Shown here: positions 1 to 7,580 of the stretch, piece after piece
Layout: every line of letters starts with the position of its first letter
Position numbering within the stretch: position 1 is the stretch's first letter
From: Pseudobacteroides sp035370245
GTDB lineage: Bacteria; Bacillota; Clostridia; Acetivibrionales; DSM-2933
Direction: 5' to 3'
Assembly: GCA_035370245.1 (NCBI GenBank)
Contig: DAOOVO010000142.1
Coordinates: 1-8,143 of the forward strand
Length of the DNA stretch: 8,143 nt
Made by a program: the position numbers and the translations under genes
The notes under the pieces: model-generated
Told to the model about the DNA's origin: nothing
The model's database searches: none
What the model saw: the letters and a program-made list of their open reading frames with translations, nothing else

Positions 1-541
1 AAACCCACAAATTGTACGAGAAAAATGTGTCAAGTAATATTGACAATATCAGATTCAAGTTCATGATGGATTAATTGTATTATCCGGAACAAATAGATCT
101 GATGATGATACTAGAACTGTCTATTATTATCATATTTTCGACAGAAAGGGAACATTAATTCAAGAAACAAAAATGACAGATAAATCAGAAGAGCCCAAAA
201 CTGCTATTGGTTTTACAGAGGATAAAAAAGTAGTTTTTGTGTATAACTCTAAAGAGGGAAGTAAAATTATTATCAAGGATTTACAAGGAAAGACTATTAA
301 AAAATTGTATAGTGAACTTACCCATCCGAAAAAAGTCATACCTACTAGTGAAGGTGGGTTTGTTGTAGAATATGACCATCCTGTAGGATATCTCCCACAA
401 CTACCACACCTATCAGTCCGGTTGAAGGATACAGCTACTGTGTTGTCATGTTACGATAAAAACTGTAGTCATATATGGCAAAAGAACTATGATGGATGCC
501 AAATCCATCTCCTAACGGATTATTTGAATGCAGATTCTTAA
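1..541 (+). pseudogene. 3' part of an unrecognised gene, possibly repeat/beta-propeller type, with an apparent frameshift
   Basis: The 5' end lies outside the window. From base 3 a peptide THKLYEKNVSSNIDNIRFK is open, then ends at a TAA at 72-74. From base 44 another frame is open to the TAA at 539-541. Joining them near 57-61 gives a smooth reading (NIRFK then VHDGLIVLSGTN), as if one base were lost there. The frame open from base 44 has no usable start before the ATG at 173, and no Shine-Dalgarno sequence precedes that ATG. The 122-aa ORF from 173 is therefore very likely not a complete gene. The peptide alternates hydrophobic and polar residues and has segments such as YYYHIFDRKGTLIQE, EGGFVVEY and SHIWQKNYDG. 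These recall blades of PQQ-like or other beta-propeller proteins, but I do not recognise the family. No membrane segment is visible. The frameshift could be real decay or a sequencing error. Confidence 0.55.
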
Positions 542-643
542 TTATAGATAAGTATCAAAATCATTCTGATATAAGTTACATTATGCTTTTGTGCACTTTT
601 CTTAAAGATTAACGAAAGTTATACATATCATGACCATACCTGC

Positions 644-2128
644 CTAACCTAGTTTGCCTATTATCTCCCTAAAGCTCTCCAATGCAGATTCAATATTCTC
701 CACAATATCGTTTGCCAGTTCATCAGGATCAGGTAGATTATCCAGATCAGCAAGGCTCTTATCCTTTATCCATGTGATATCAAGACTTGTCTTATCTCTG
801 TTTACAATCTCCTCATAAGTAAATTTTCTCCATCTGCCTTCCGGATTTGTATCAGGATTCCATGTTTCCTCTCTATTATGCCTGTTTTCCGGGTTATAGC
901 ACTTTATAAATTCATCCAGGTCATCCACCTTTAAAGGATTCTTCTTTAATGTAAAGTGAATATTGGTCCTAAAGTCATAAATCCAAACTTCCTTTGTCCA
1001 AGGTTCTTTACTGGCTGGTTTGTTATCAAAGAAAATAACATTAGCCTTAACACCCGGTTTGTAGAATATTCCTGTTGGAAGCCTTAATATTGTATGGAGT
1101 TCTGTAGTTTCAAGGAGTTTTTTTCTAACTGTTTCTCCTGCACCACCTTCAAATAGTACATTATCTGGCAATACAACTGCAGCCCTTCCATCAGATTTTA
1201 AGAGGGTATGAATATGCTGCACAAAATTTAATTGCTTATTACTTGTAGTAGACCAGAAGTCCTGGCGATTGTAAGTCAGGTCATCAGTCTCCTGTTCTCC
1301 CTCTCCATTTGTGAAAGTCATGCTGCTTTTTTTGCCAAAAGGCGGATTAGTGAGGACATAATCAACACGAAGTCCTGCATCCGCTACGAGCGAGTCTGCA
1401 GAAGAAATAAAGTTATCGCTGTCAATATCACCTATGTTATGCAAGAACATATTCATAAGAGCCAATCTTCTTGTATTTGCAACAATCTCATTACCGAAAA
1501 AGGTTTTATATTTCAGGAAATGCTTCTGCTCTTTGTCCAAAGAATAGTTTTGCACAATATAGTCGTAAGCTGCCAACAAGAATCCTCCTGTTCCGCAGGC
1601 AGGGTCGGATATTGTCTTCATTGGCTCAGGTCTTAGGCATTTGACAATAACTTTTATAAGTGGTCTTGGTGTAAAATACTGACCTGCACCGCTTTTTACA
1701 TCCTCTGCATTTTTTTCTAAAAGTCCCTCATAAATCTGCCCCTTGATATCAGCTCCCATCGTGCTCCACTGCTCTTTATCAATCATATCTATGAGCTTTG
1801 AAAGCTTTGCCGGGTCCTGAATCTTGTTTTGTGCTTTTGTAAAAATCTGCCCCAGTATTCCCTTGTTTTTCCCCAGCTCGCGTAAAAGTTCATTATAGTA
1901 AACCTCAAGCTCTGCACCCTTAATCTGGGTAAGGCTGTCCCAATTATATTTTTCAGGTATGGGTAATACCCTGTTGTAAGGTGGCTTTGAAAACTCATAT
2001 GCCATTTTTAAAAATAGAAGATATGTAAGCTGTTCCAGGTAATCTCCATAGCCAACTCCATCATCCCTTAAGGTATTGCAAAAGCTCCATATTTTAGACA
2101 CAACACTTGATGTGTTATTTTCACTCAT
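644..2128 (-). CDS. hsdM: Type I restriction-modification system DNA methyltransferase subunit HsdM
   Basis: N6-adenine DNA methyltransferase subunit. With HsdS it methylates adenine in the target site to protect host DNA, and it is also needed in the HsdR-containing restriction complex. From the ATG at 2128 the protein has 494 residues, a normal length. The N-terminal helical HsdM_N domain covers about residues 5-130 (SKIWSFCNTLRDDGVGYGDY at 11-30). The Rossmann methylase domain follows, with GQYFTP at 149-154, the S-adenosylmethionine motif I DPACGTGGF at 175-183, and the catalytic motif IV NPPF at 261-264. The frame is open up to 2167, but the 2128 start has AGGGGGAG six bases upstream and gives the typical MSENN-like N-terminus, so the extra 13 residues are probably not translated. 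The start overlaps the end of the YhcG-like gene by 8 nt. It is the last gene of the operon, and no clear terminator follows. All key residues are present, so it should be active. Confidence 0.96.
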   Translation of the reverse strand: MSENNTSSVVSKIWSFCNTLRDDGVGYGDYLEQLTYLLFLKMAYEFSKPPYNRVLPIPEKYNWDSLTQIKGAELEVYYNELLRELGKNKGILGQIFTKAQNKIQDPAKLSKLIDMIDKEQWSTMGADIKGQIYEGLLEKNAEDVKSGAGQYFTPRPLIKVIVKCLRPEPMKTISDPACGTGGFLLAAYDYIVQNYSLDKEQKHFLKYKTFFGNEIVANTRRLALMNMFLHNIGDIDSDNFISSADSLVADAGLRVDYVLTNPPFGKKSSMTFTNGEGEQETDDLTYNRQDFWSTTSNKQLNFVQHIHTLLKSDGRAAVVLPDNVLFEGGAGETVRKKLLETTELHTILRLPTGIFYKPGVKANVIFFDNKPASKEPWTKEVWIYDFRTNIHFTLKKNPLKVDDLDEFIKCYNPENRHNREETWNPDTNPEGRWRKFTYEEIVNRDKTSLDITWIKDKSLADLDNLPDPDELANDIVENIESALESFREIIGKLG

Positions 2129-3158
2129 TAATTTCTCCCCCTGCCAAACTTGTAAAATTCTCTTCAATTTCTTCTATCGTAGGTAAGCTGCACTTTAATT
2201 CTTCCGGAATTTCCTGCAGCAGCTTATATTCACTTACTCCAATTGGTTTTGTCATATCTTTTAAGGCATATTCTGCAACCAGCTTATTCTTTTCCTTGCA
2301 CAGGATTATACCTATAGAAGGATTATCATGTTCTGACTTTAATTTATTGTCAACAGCCGAAAGATAGAAGTTGAGTTTTCCTGCATATTCCGGCTTGAAC
2401 TTTCCTGTCTTAAGCTCTATAACAACATAGCATCTTAGCTTTGTATGGTAAAATAGCAAATCTATATAGAAATCTTCCCCACCAACTTCCAGGTGATATT
2501 GGTTTCCTATAAAGGCAAAACCAGTGCCAAGTTCTAGAAGAAATTTGGTAATCTTCTGAACCAATTGTCTTTCAATATCCCTTTCATCCATTCCTTCCCT
2601 GAAGGATATAAAATCAAAAATATATGGGTCTTTTAAAGTTTCTGATGCCAATTCACTTTGATTGGCTGGCATCAACGATTTAAAGTTTGTTGTTTTTTCT
2701 GATAGAGCTTGCCTTTTATATAGATTAGTCTCTATTTGATGAACCATTACATTACGGGACCAACCATTTTCTATAACCTTTTTTATATACCATATTCTTT
2801 CCTCTTTATCTTCAACCTTTTCAAGCAATGTTATATTATGATACCACGTAATTTGTGCAAGCACCTCTTGCACAAATTCAATTTCTTTATATTCATCAGC
2901 GAACTTTCTCATATACTTTAAGTTTCTTGCTGAAAACCCCTTTAAATCAGGAAACTCGGAAGACAGATCCTTTGCCAGCCTGTCAATAATCTTGCTACCC
3001 CAACCTTCAATATTCTGATGCTTTAAAATTATATTCCCTATATTCCAGTAGCGAATTATAAGCTCTTTATTTGCGGCAAGAACAGCCCTATGCCTGCCTT
3101 CTCTTATTTCAGACTTTATTTCCTGAAGGATATTGGTATATTGACTAAGTTCACTCAT
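2121..3158 (-). CDS. yhcG: DUF1016/YhcG-family PD-(D/E)XK nuclease domain protein
   Basis: 345-residue member of the YhcG family (DUF1016), predicted to be a PD-(D/E)XK-fold nuclease. The N-terminal DUF1016_N domain (about 8-150) is helical and includes IIRYWNIGNIIL, GFSARNLKYMRKF and the QITWYHNITLLEKV segment typical of the family. The C-terminal nuclease domain (about 170-320) contains HLEVGGEDFYIDLLFYHTKL, then VVIELKTGKFKPEYAGKLNF. The likely metal-binding residues are D233, E248 and K250, with E224 as a further conserved acid, so the active site looks intact. The start has AAGGAG seven bases upstream. The ATG overlaps the hsdS stop (ATGA, 3155-3158), and the gene's end overlaps the hsdM start by 8 nt. 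Such genes are known as neighbours of type I restriction loci, but their role there is, as far as I know, not established. An accessory nuclease or modulator of the HsdMS complex is inference from position only. Confidence 0.9.
   Translation of the reverse strand: MSELSQYTNILQEIKSEIREGRHRAVLAANKELIIRYWNIGNIILKHQNIEGWGSKIIDRLAKDLSSEFPDLKGFSARNLKYMRKFADEYKEIEFVQEVLAQITWYHNITLLEKVEDKEERIWYIKKVIENGWSRNVMVHQIETNLYKRQALSEKTTNFKSLMPANQSELASETLKDPYIFDFISFREGMDERDIERQLVQKITKFLLELGTGFAFIGNQYHLEVGGEDFYIDLLFYHTKLRCYVVIELKTGKFKPEYAGKLNFYLSAVDNKLKSEHDNPSIGIILCKEKNKLVAEYALKDMTKPIGVSEYKLLQEIPEELKCSLPTIEEIEENFTSLAGGEINE
2135..2142 (-). promoter_or_regulatory. hsdM ribosome binding site, inside the end of the YhcG-like gene
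   Basis: AGGGGGAG lies six bases before the ATG at 2128, within the last codons of the YhcG-like gene. It decides the hsdM start in favour of 2128 over 2167. Confidence 0.75.
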
Positions 3159-4492
3159 TTGACTGCTCCTTTAGCTTTTTTCTTTGTTGGTTTGGTAGTA
3201 GAATTTTGATTTTCTAGCCGAATCCGCTCAAGAAGTTTTTCAGCTGGTTCGTCGTTGGGATCTTGAGGCACAAGCTTGCCTTCAAAGGCTTTTTTTAGAA
3301 TGCTCTGGCGAAGTGCTTCTGCTTGTTCTAAGCTCTTCTGTATAGCCTCTTCCATTTTGTCGCATACTGATAAGCGGGATTCGATTTCTTGAACTATTTT
3401 GGCTTGTTCATCTAATGAGCAAATATTGATATTAATCATTTTAATTCTGTCTTGTCCTATATTTCTCATTGACTCTTGATTGCCTGTCGCTAATCTTTCA
3501 ATCTCGTCTCTACCTTTTTTGCTTCTTAAATAATAAAGACAATACTTAGGAATAATATTACAAAACGTAATTCTTAAAATTTTATCTGATAACATTATAT
3601 TTTTCTCAACTTTATTAGCAATAACACAAGCTCCGACTAACTGTAATGTATTAGCTCTGCTAAAAAGAAAATCTCCACTTTTAATAAAGTACTCTTGCTT
3701 TACTCTATTAGTATCTGGACAAGTCTTACTTTCATTTTCATCATACACGCCCCATGTAACAGCACTTACTTTTACTACTCCTATTTCATCATTGACGGGT
3801 GGCCTTTCTATGCATTTGAAACTCTTGCCCGCCTCAATTTTTTCGATATACTCACCAAGACGTTTACTAGTCCAACTGTCGTTCCTAATTGAATTTTCTC
3901 TTCTCCACTCCTCGGTCAACTTCCCCTCAAATGCCCATTTCAGAACAGCCTGACGATAAACCTTCAACTGCTGCTGTGCTGTTTTTAAGCTTTCCACACC
4001 CTTGTCAAGTTCGCTGAAAAGCTCCTCTATTTTTGCTACAATTCGATACTGCTCTGGTAGAGGCGGAACTTTAATCGGAATATTCTTCATAGATGATTGA
4101 TTTAATTTTAGTCTTGTTGTTCCTGTAACAAATCCCCTATAATTAAACCTATTTAAGTAATGTGAAACAAGTTTATTTAGAATTTTAGCTTTTAAAATAT
4201 GAGCATGGTTGTTAACCCATATTTTCCCACTTACTATATAAGCTTTTACCTTAAATGGATCTAAAAATGGTGCACCATCTTCTCCTAGAAGTATATATTC
4301 ATCTTCCAACAAGTAATCATCAATATAACCCACTTGTCCTGTAGCCCCATAATATGGATAGAGTTCATTTATCTTTTTTCCACTGATTCTTATCTCTCTT
4401 TCATCTCCATTGATTGGAACTCTTTTGTTATCAAAAATTTCACATACATCTTCTAATTTTGCAATTGACCAACCACTTGGCAAATCTTTCAT
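3155..4492 (-). CDS. hsdS: Type I restriction-modification system specificity subunit HsdS
   Basis: DNA sequence recognition subunit. It binds a bipartite target and holds two HsdM and two HsdR subunits. About 445 residues with two target recognition domains: TRD1 at about 5-142 (YYGATGQVGYI at 47-57, GEDGAP at 70-75, WVNNHAH at 92-98) and TRD2 at about 205-359 (GDFLFSRAN at 273-281). They are separated by helical conserved regions with matching sequences: PPLPEQYRIVAKIEELFSEL followed by YRQAVLKWAFEGKL in the middle, and SLDEQAKIVQEIESRL followed by LRQSILKKAFEGKL at the end. This internal repeat is the hallmark of a complete HsdS. The tail (431-445) is lysine-rich. Start choice: the frame also has an ATG at 4501, only one base after AAGGA. 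The ATG at 4492 is ten bases after it and is preferred; the difference is three residues. The gene follows hsdR by 4-13 nt and overlaps the YhcG-like gene by 4 nt. The target sequence cannot be predicted from this. Confidence 0.95.
   Translation of the reverse strand: MKDLPSGWSIAKLEDVCEIFDNKRVPINGDEREIRISGKKINELYPYYGATGQVGYIDDYLLEDEYILLGEDGAPFLDPFKVKAYIVSGKIWVNNHAHILKAKILNKLVSHYLNRFNYRGFVTGTTRLKLNQSSMKNIPIKVPPLPEQYRIVAKIEELFSELDKGVESLKTAQQQLKVYRQAVLKWAFEGKLTEEWRRENSIRNDSWTSKRLGEYIEKIEAGKSFKCIERPPVNDEIGVVKVSAVTWGVYDENESKTCPDTNRVKQEYFIKSGDFLFSRANTLQLVGACVIANKVEKNIMLSDKILRITFCNIIPKYCLYYLRSKKGRDEIERLATGNQESMRNIGQDRIKMININICSLDEQAKIVQEIESRLSVCDKMEEAIQKSLEQAEALRQSILKKAFEGKLVPQDPNDEPAEKLLERIRLENQNSTTKPTKKKAKGAVK
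3166..3171 (-). promoter_or_regulatory. Ribosome binding site of the YhcG-like gene, inside the end of hsdS
   Basis: AAGGAG lies seven bases before the ATG at 3158, within the last codons of hsdS. It is a consensus site, so the nuclease gene should be translated efficiently both by coupling and by new initiation. Confidence 0.75.
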
Positions 4493-4502
4493 TTCATTCA
4501 TT

Positions 4503-4507
4503 TCCTT
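4503..4507 (-). promoter_or_regulatory. hsdS ribosome binding site overlapping the hsdR stop
   Basis: AAGGA shares two bases with the hsdR TAA. It is one base from the ATG at 4501, too close, and ten bases from the in-frame ATG at 4492, acceptable. A third ATG at 4497, five bases away, is out of frame and meets a stop at once (ATGAAATGA). Initiation is probably coupled to termination of hsdR. Confidence 0.6.
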
Positions 4508-7259
4508 ATGCCACCAATCCTTGATTCAACTCATCAATAATCTCATCTGTCTTATCCCCAAACACCTGCCACATCTTGCCCAAACCACCCTTTGCATCAA
4601 AAGGTGCATAATCCAAATCATCCTTATCCAAATGAAAAGACATGGCAATGTGATCCTTAATCATCCTAAGCCACTCCATCTGTTCTTGAGTAAACTTCAA
4701 AGCACCTGCCTGCTTTTTAAACACCCAATCTTGGAAGTTCTTATCCACTGTTTTATCATATGGAGTCAATGAATCATCAATTCCCGTCACCCTTCTCACC
4801 AAAGAAACCAGTGCTACAAGTTCATTCTTAGGATTACCGCAATTCACATTATCGAGCTGTTCATATGCTTGCCAAACACTATATGGTGCTAGGGCAGGTT
4901 TTTCCAGTTTCAGATTCTCTAGCAACTCCTTAATCATGGAATAGGTCAATTCCCTTCTTCGATATGGTTGTCCATAAAAAATCTGAAGTGCTGTAATTTC
5001 ATCTTTATGTTTCTCTATATAATCCTTAAAGTCTTCAACAATTCCCGTTGCTTTTTCCTTTGCATTTACATTCCAACCAGCAAACTCTACAACATCAGCA
5101 TTAATTATATCAATTATCTGCTCATGGGCTTTTCTAACATTTTCAATATATTCATTCAATTCACCTGTAAACACCATCGCAGCATCTTTTATCAGATCTT
5201 GCTGAACTTCCTCAAGTTGAGATGGCTTAGGAACATTTTCAGTACTAATGCCGAATTTTTTTCTTGCAGCAACATCAATTATATCAGGATCATAGGCATC
5301 AAGCAAAGCCTTAGTCACCTGTTTCAAACTTCTCCCTTGAGATTTCTGCTGGAATTGTTTCTTTTCCTTATCTGTCATCTGCTTTTCAAGCCTTATAAGC
5401 CTGTTTGCCAAGCTGATATAAAGGTCTTCATCCCTTGCACCAACAGCAACAGCCCGTAAAAGGTCTTTCAAAGAAGCTCCTGGTTTTCTTTCTAATGGCC
5501 TGCTGTCTGTCTTCAAAGATTTTGTAACACCAATTGCATCAATAATAACAAAATGATCCTTTGTATATTGAGCAGAAGGAGTAACCTTCTTCAAATCATC
5601 CAACGAAATGGTTCTCGTTCCTCTACCCTTCATTTGTTCGAAATAATTCTTGCTCTTAACATCCCTCATAAATATGAGACATTCCAAAGGCTTCACATCA
5701 GTACCTGTTGCAATCATATCCACAGTAACTGCAATTCTTGGGTTATAATCATTTCTGAATTGTGACAGCACAGATTTGGGATCTTCATCTGAATTATATG
5801 TAATCTTTTTACAAAATGCATTACCCTCATTAAATTCTTCCCTAACAATATTTATAATATCATCTGCATGGCTATCTGTCTTTGCAAATATAAGTGTCTT
5901 AGGTACTTCGGTACGATGTGGAAAAATCTCAGGAAGTTTCTCTTTAAAGGTTCTAATAATAGCCCTTATCTGATTGGGATTTACCACCTCATCGTCCAGC
6001 TTTTTAGCAGAATATATTATATCCTCATCCAACTGCTCCCAACGCTTTCGTCTTGTGAGCTTTTCTCTTTTGTCAACAAACTCGCCTTTCCATATGGCAG
6101 AACCATTTTTGGTAATCTTCGTTTCGATAACATATACGTTATGTCCAACATTAACACCATCAATAACAGCTTCTTCATGGGTATATTCACTCACAATATT
6201 TTGATTGAAAAAACCAAATGTCCTTTTATCAGGGGTTGCTGTAAGTCCTATCAAAAAACCATCAAAATACTCTAAAACCTGTTTCCAAAGGTTATAAATA
6301 CTTCTATGACATTCATCTATAACTATAAAATCAAAAAACTCTATTGGAACTTTTTCATTATAAATAACGGGTAAAGGTTCACGCTTTTCCCATTTTATTT
6401 CACCTGGGTTACATTCCTCAGCATCTTCGTCAAGCTCTTCTCCCTTTAAAATTGAATACATCCTCTGAATTGTACTGATGCATACATGACTATCAGTAGC
6501 TATATAACTTGACTTCAGACGTTGAACATTATATAGCTCGGTAAATTTTCTATTGTCATCGTTTGGAACATAGGATAAAAACTCCTGCTCAGCCTGCTCT
6601 CCAAGGTTTTTAGTATCAACCAGAAATAGAATTCTTTTTGCATTGGTATATCTTAAAAGCCTATATATAAAGGTTATGGCAGTAAACGTTTTACCTGCTC
6701 CTGTTGCCATCTGTATAAGAGCCCTTGGTCTATTGTCTTTAAAAGATCTCTCAAGATTTCTTATTGCTCTTATCTGACAATCACGTAGCCCTTCCTCAGG
6801 TAATGCCTTTAGATCAAGCAATCTTCCCCTTAATGATTTCGAGCTCTTAAGCATATCCCGTAAAGTTTCCGGTCTATAAAATGTAAAAACCTCTCTTGCC
6901 CTTGGCTTTGGGTCCCGGTAATCTGTAAAATGCGTTATTGTACCCGTACTTTCATAAACAAAAGGCAGCGGGTCATTTTTTAGGTATTTCAGCTTGCTGA
7001 TTGCATACCCTAAAGACTGGTCCTCCGCTGTAGTTATACGGTACCCTTCTTCCTCCTTCTTGGCTTCAATAACCCCTACAGGCTTTTGTTCAACAAATAA
7101 AATATAGTCAGCTATACCTGCATCTGTTTGATACTCCCGAACAGCTACTCCAACACCTGCATATAGGTTAATCTGATTTTTGCTTTGAATAATCCACCCA
7201 CAGCTAATTAGCTGTTTATCTATATTATCTCTGGCTCTTTGCTCCGGATTTTGATTCAT
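4506..7259 (-). CDS. hsdR: Type I restriction-modification system endonuclease/translocase subunit HsdR
   Basis: Motor and nuclease subunit. It pulls DNA through the complex bound at an unmethylated site and cuts at a distance. From the ATG at 7259 it has 917 residues, in the range for the EcoEI-like branch. The N-terminal nuclease domain (about 5-130) has the PD-(D/E)XK signature D51, E65 and K67 (GVIEAKKEE). The superfamily 2 helicase core (about 155-580) has Walker A ATGAGKT at 185-191, DECH at 315-318, motif III TAT at 340-342 and motif VI QMKGRGTRT at 542-550. The C-terminal region (about 600-917) ends with the EcoEI-type segment PFDAKGGLGKMWQVFG and DELNQGLVA, which links to the methylase core. 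The frame opens at 7307, but AAGGGGTGA seven bases before 7259 and the family-like MNQNPEQRAR start support the shorter form. It is the first gene of the operon, followed by hsdS after 4-13 nt. No damage is seen, so it should be functional. Confidence 0.96.
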   Translation of the reverse strand: MNQNPEQRARDNIDKQLISCGWIIQSKNQINLYAGVGVAVREYQTDAGIADYILFVEQKPVGVIEAKKEEEGYRITTAEDQSLGYAISKLKYLKNDPLPFVYESTGTITHFTDYRDPKPRAREVFTFYRPETLRDMLKSSKSLRGRLLDLKALPEEGLRDCQIRAIRNLERSFKDNRPRALIQMATGAGKTFTAITFIYRLLRYTNAKRILFLVDTKNLGEQAEQEFLSYVPNDDNRKFTELYNVQRLKSSYIATDSHVCISTIQRMYSILKGEELDEDAEECNPGEIKWEKREPLPVIYNEKVPIEFFDFIVIDECHRSIYNLWKQVLEYFDGFLIGLTATPDKRTFGFFNQNIVSEYTHEEAVIDGVNVGHNVYVIETKITKNGSAIWKGEFVDKREKLTRRKRWEQLDEDIIYSAKKLDDEVVNPNQIRAIIRTFKEKLPEIFPHRTEVPKTLIFAKTDSHADDIINIVREEFNEGNAFCKKITYNSDEDPKSVLSQFRNDYNPRIAVTVDMIATGTDVKPLECLIFMRDVKSKNYFEQMKGRGTRTISLDDLKKVTPSAQYTKDHFVIIDAIGVTKSLKTDSRPLERKPGASLKDLLRAVAVGARDEDLYISLANRLIRLEKQMTDKEKKQFQQKSQGRSLKQVTKALLDAYDPDIIDVAARKKFGISTENVPKPSQLEEVQQDLIKDAAMVFTGELNEYIENVRKAHEQIIDIINADVVEFAGWNVNAKEKATGIVEDFKDYIEKHKDEITALQIFYGQPYRRRELTYSMIKELLENLKLEKPALAPYSVWQAYEQLDNVNCGNPKNELVALVSLVRRVTGIDDSLTPYDKTVDKNFQDWVFKKQAGALKFTQEQMEWLRMIKDHIAMSFHLDKDDLDYAPFDAKGGLGKMWQVFGDKTDEIIDELNQGLVA

Positions 7260-7263
7260 CAAA

Positions 7264-7272
7264 TCACCCCTT
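7264..7272 (-). promoter_or_regulatory. hsdR ribosome binding site
   Basis: AAGGGGTGA matches the 16S rRNA anti-Shine-Dalgarno well. Its G-run ends seven bases before the ATG at 7259. This fixes the hsdR start there, since no comparable site precedes the longer ORF start at 7307. Confidence 0.8.
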
Positions 7273-7357
7273 GTTTTGAAATGCTCAAATGATACGGTAA
7301 TTCTCAATCAATCATCTGCTATAGCTATTCCTATACTTTCCACATAATCTCAACACT

Positions 7358-7386
7358 ATTTTAGTTGTTTTATGGCTAATATACAA
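7358..7386 (-). promoter_or_regulatory. Candidate sigma-A type promoter of the hsd operon
   Basis: On the minus strand TTGTAT (7386-7381; 3 of 6 matches to TTGACA) is followed after exactly 17 bases by TAAAAT (7363-7358; 5 of 6 matches to TATAAT). Initiation would fall near 7350, leaving a leader of about 90 nt before the hsdR start. It is the best-spaced pair I found in 7260-7580, but the -35 is weak. Confidence 0.35.
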
Positions 7387-7412
7387 TATGTTTTAGCTGT
7401 TTTTCATATTGT
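7383..7412. promoter_or_regulatory. Perfect inverted repeat, candidate operator of the hsd operon
   Basis: ACAATATG at 7383-7390 is matched by its exact reverse complement CATATTGT at 7405-7412, with a 14-base spacer. The half-site centres are 22 bp apart, about two helical turns, as expected for a dimeric regulator. The right-hand half of the repeat as read on the minus strand overlaps the proposed -35, so binding would repress. The regulator is unknown and none is encoded in the window. It could also form a hairpin in RNA. Confidence 0.4.
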
Positions 7413-7440
7413 TTTCTGACTTTTTAAGTAAGACTCAATT

Positions 7441-7478
7441 AAAAAAAACAACTGATTACAAAAATTGCATCCAGCCAT
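7441..7478 (-). terminator. Weak terminator-like element after the helicase fragment
   Basis: On the minus strand CTGGAT (7474-7469) can pair with ATCAG (7456-7452), with one bulged G and possible G-U pairs extending the stem. After a few bases a run of eight T (7448-7441) follows. The stem is short and the loop is 12 nt. The position, about 100 nt past the helicase stop and before the hsd promoter, suits a terminator, but the structure is weak. Confidence 0.22.
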
Positions 7479-7580
7479 AGGTTAATGGGTATTTGTTGGA
7501 CACCTTTGAGACAATTTTTTATATCTACATAATTTAATTATCTTATAATATCAAGATTATGTGAGGCTGCTCTTTCAAGT

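Larger units (their letters stand above)
7260..7580. other. Non-coding stretch between the helicase fragment and hsdR
   Basis: About 320 bases with no supportable gene. It holds the hsdR ribosome binding site, the candidate promoter and operator, and the weak terminator-like element. The part at 7527-7561 is very AT-rich and has an imperfect inverted repeat (CATAAT at 7529-7534 with ATTATG at 7556-7561, plus ATCTT with AAGAT inside). I see no tRNA, CRISPR or mobile-element end here. Confidence 0.5.

Noticed and set aside
553..571. Hairpin TATCA/TGATA between the left gene and hsdM as a shared terminator
   Set aside because: The stem is only five mostly A-T pairs with a 9-base loop, and no T run follows on either strand.
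1327..1333. Seven-base T tract in hsdM (and short similar tracts nearby) as a phase-variation switch
   Set aside because: Runs of seven are common in DNA this AT-rich. All four hsd-operon genes are in frame, and no longer tract or tandem repeat is present.
1232..1636. Plus-strand ORF of 134 codons inside hsdM
   Set aside because: It lies fully antisense to a well-supported methyltransferase gene, has no recognisable protein features and is explained as a shadow frame. The same holds for the other plus-strand ORFs opposite hsdR, hsdS and the helicase fragment (for example 4968-5459, 4410-4772 and 7900-8112).
7318..7325. Small palindrome GCTATAGC in the hsdR leader
   Set aside because: Eight bases in an AT-rich leader is within chance expectation, and it is not placed against a promoter element.
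7498..7523. TTGT...ACAA followed by six T on the plus strand as a terminator
   Set aside because: The stem is only four pairs with a loop of about 14, and no plus-strand gene lies upstream of it.
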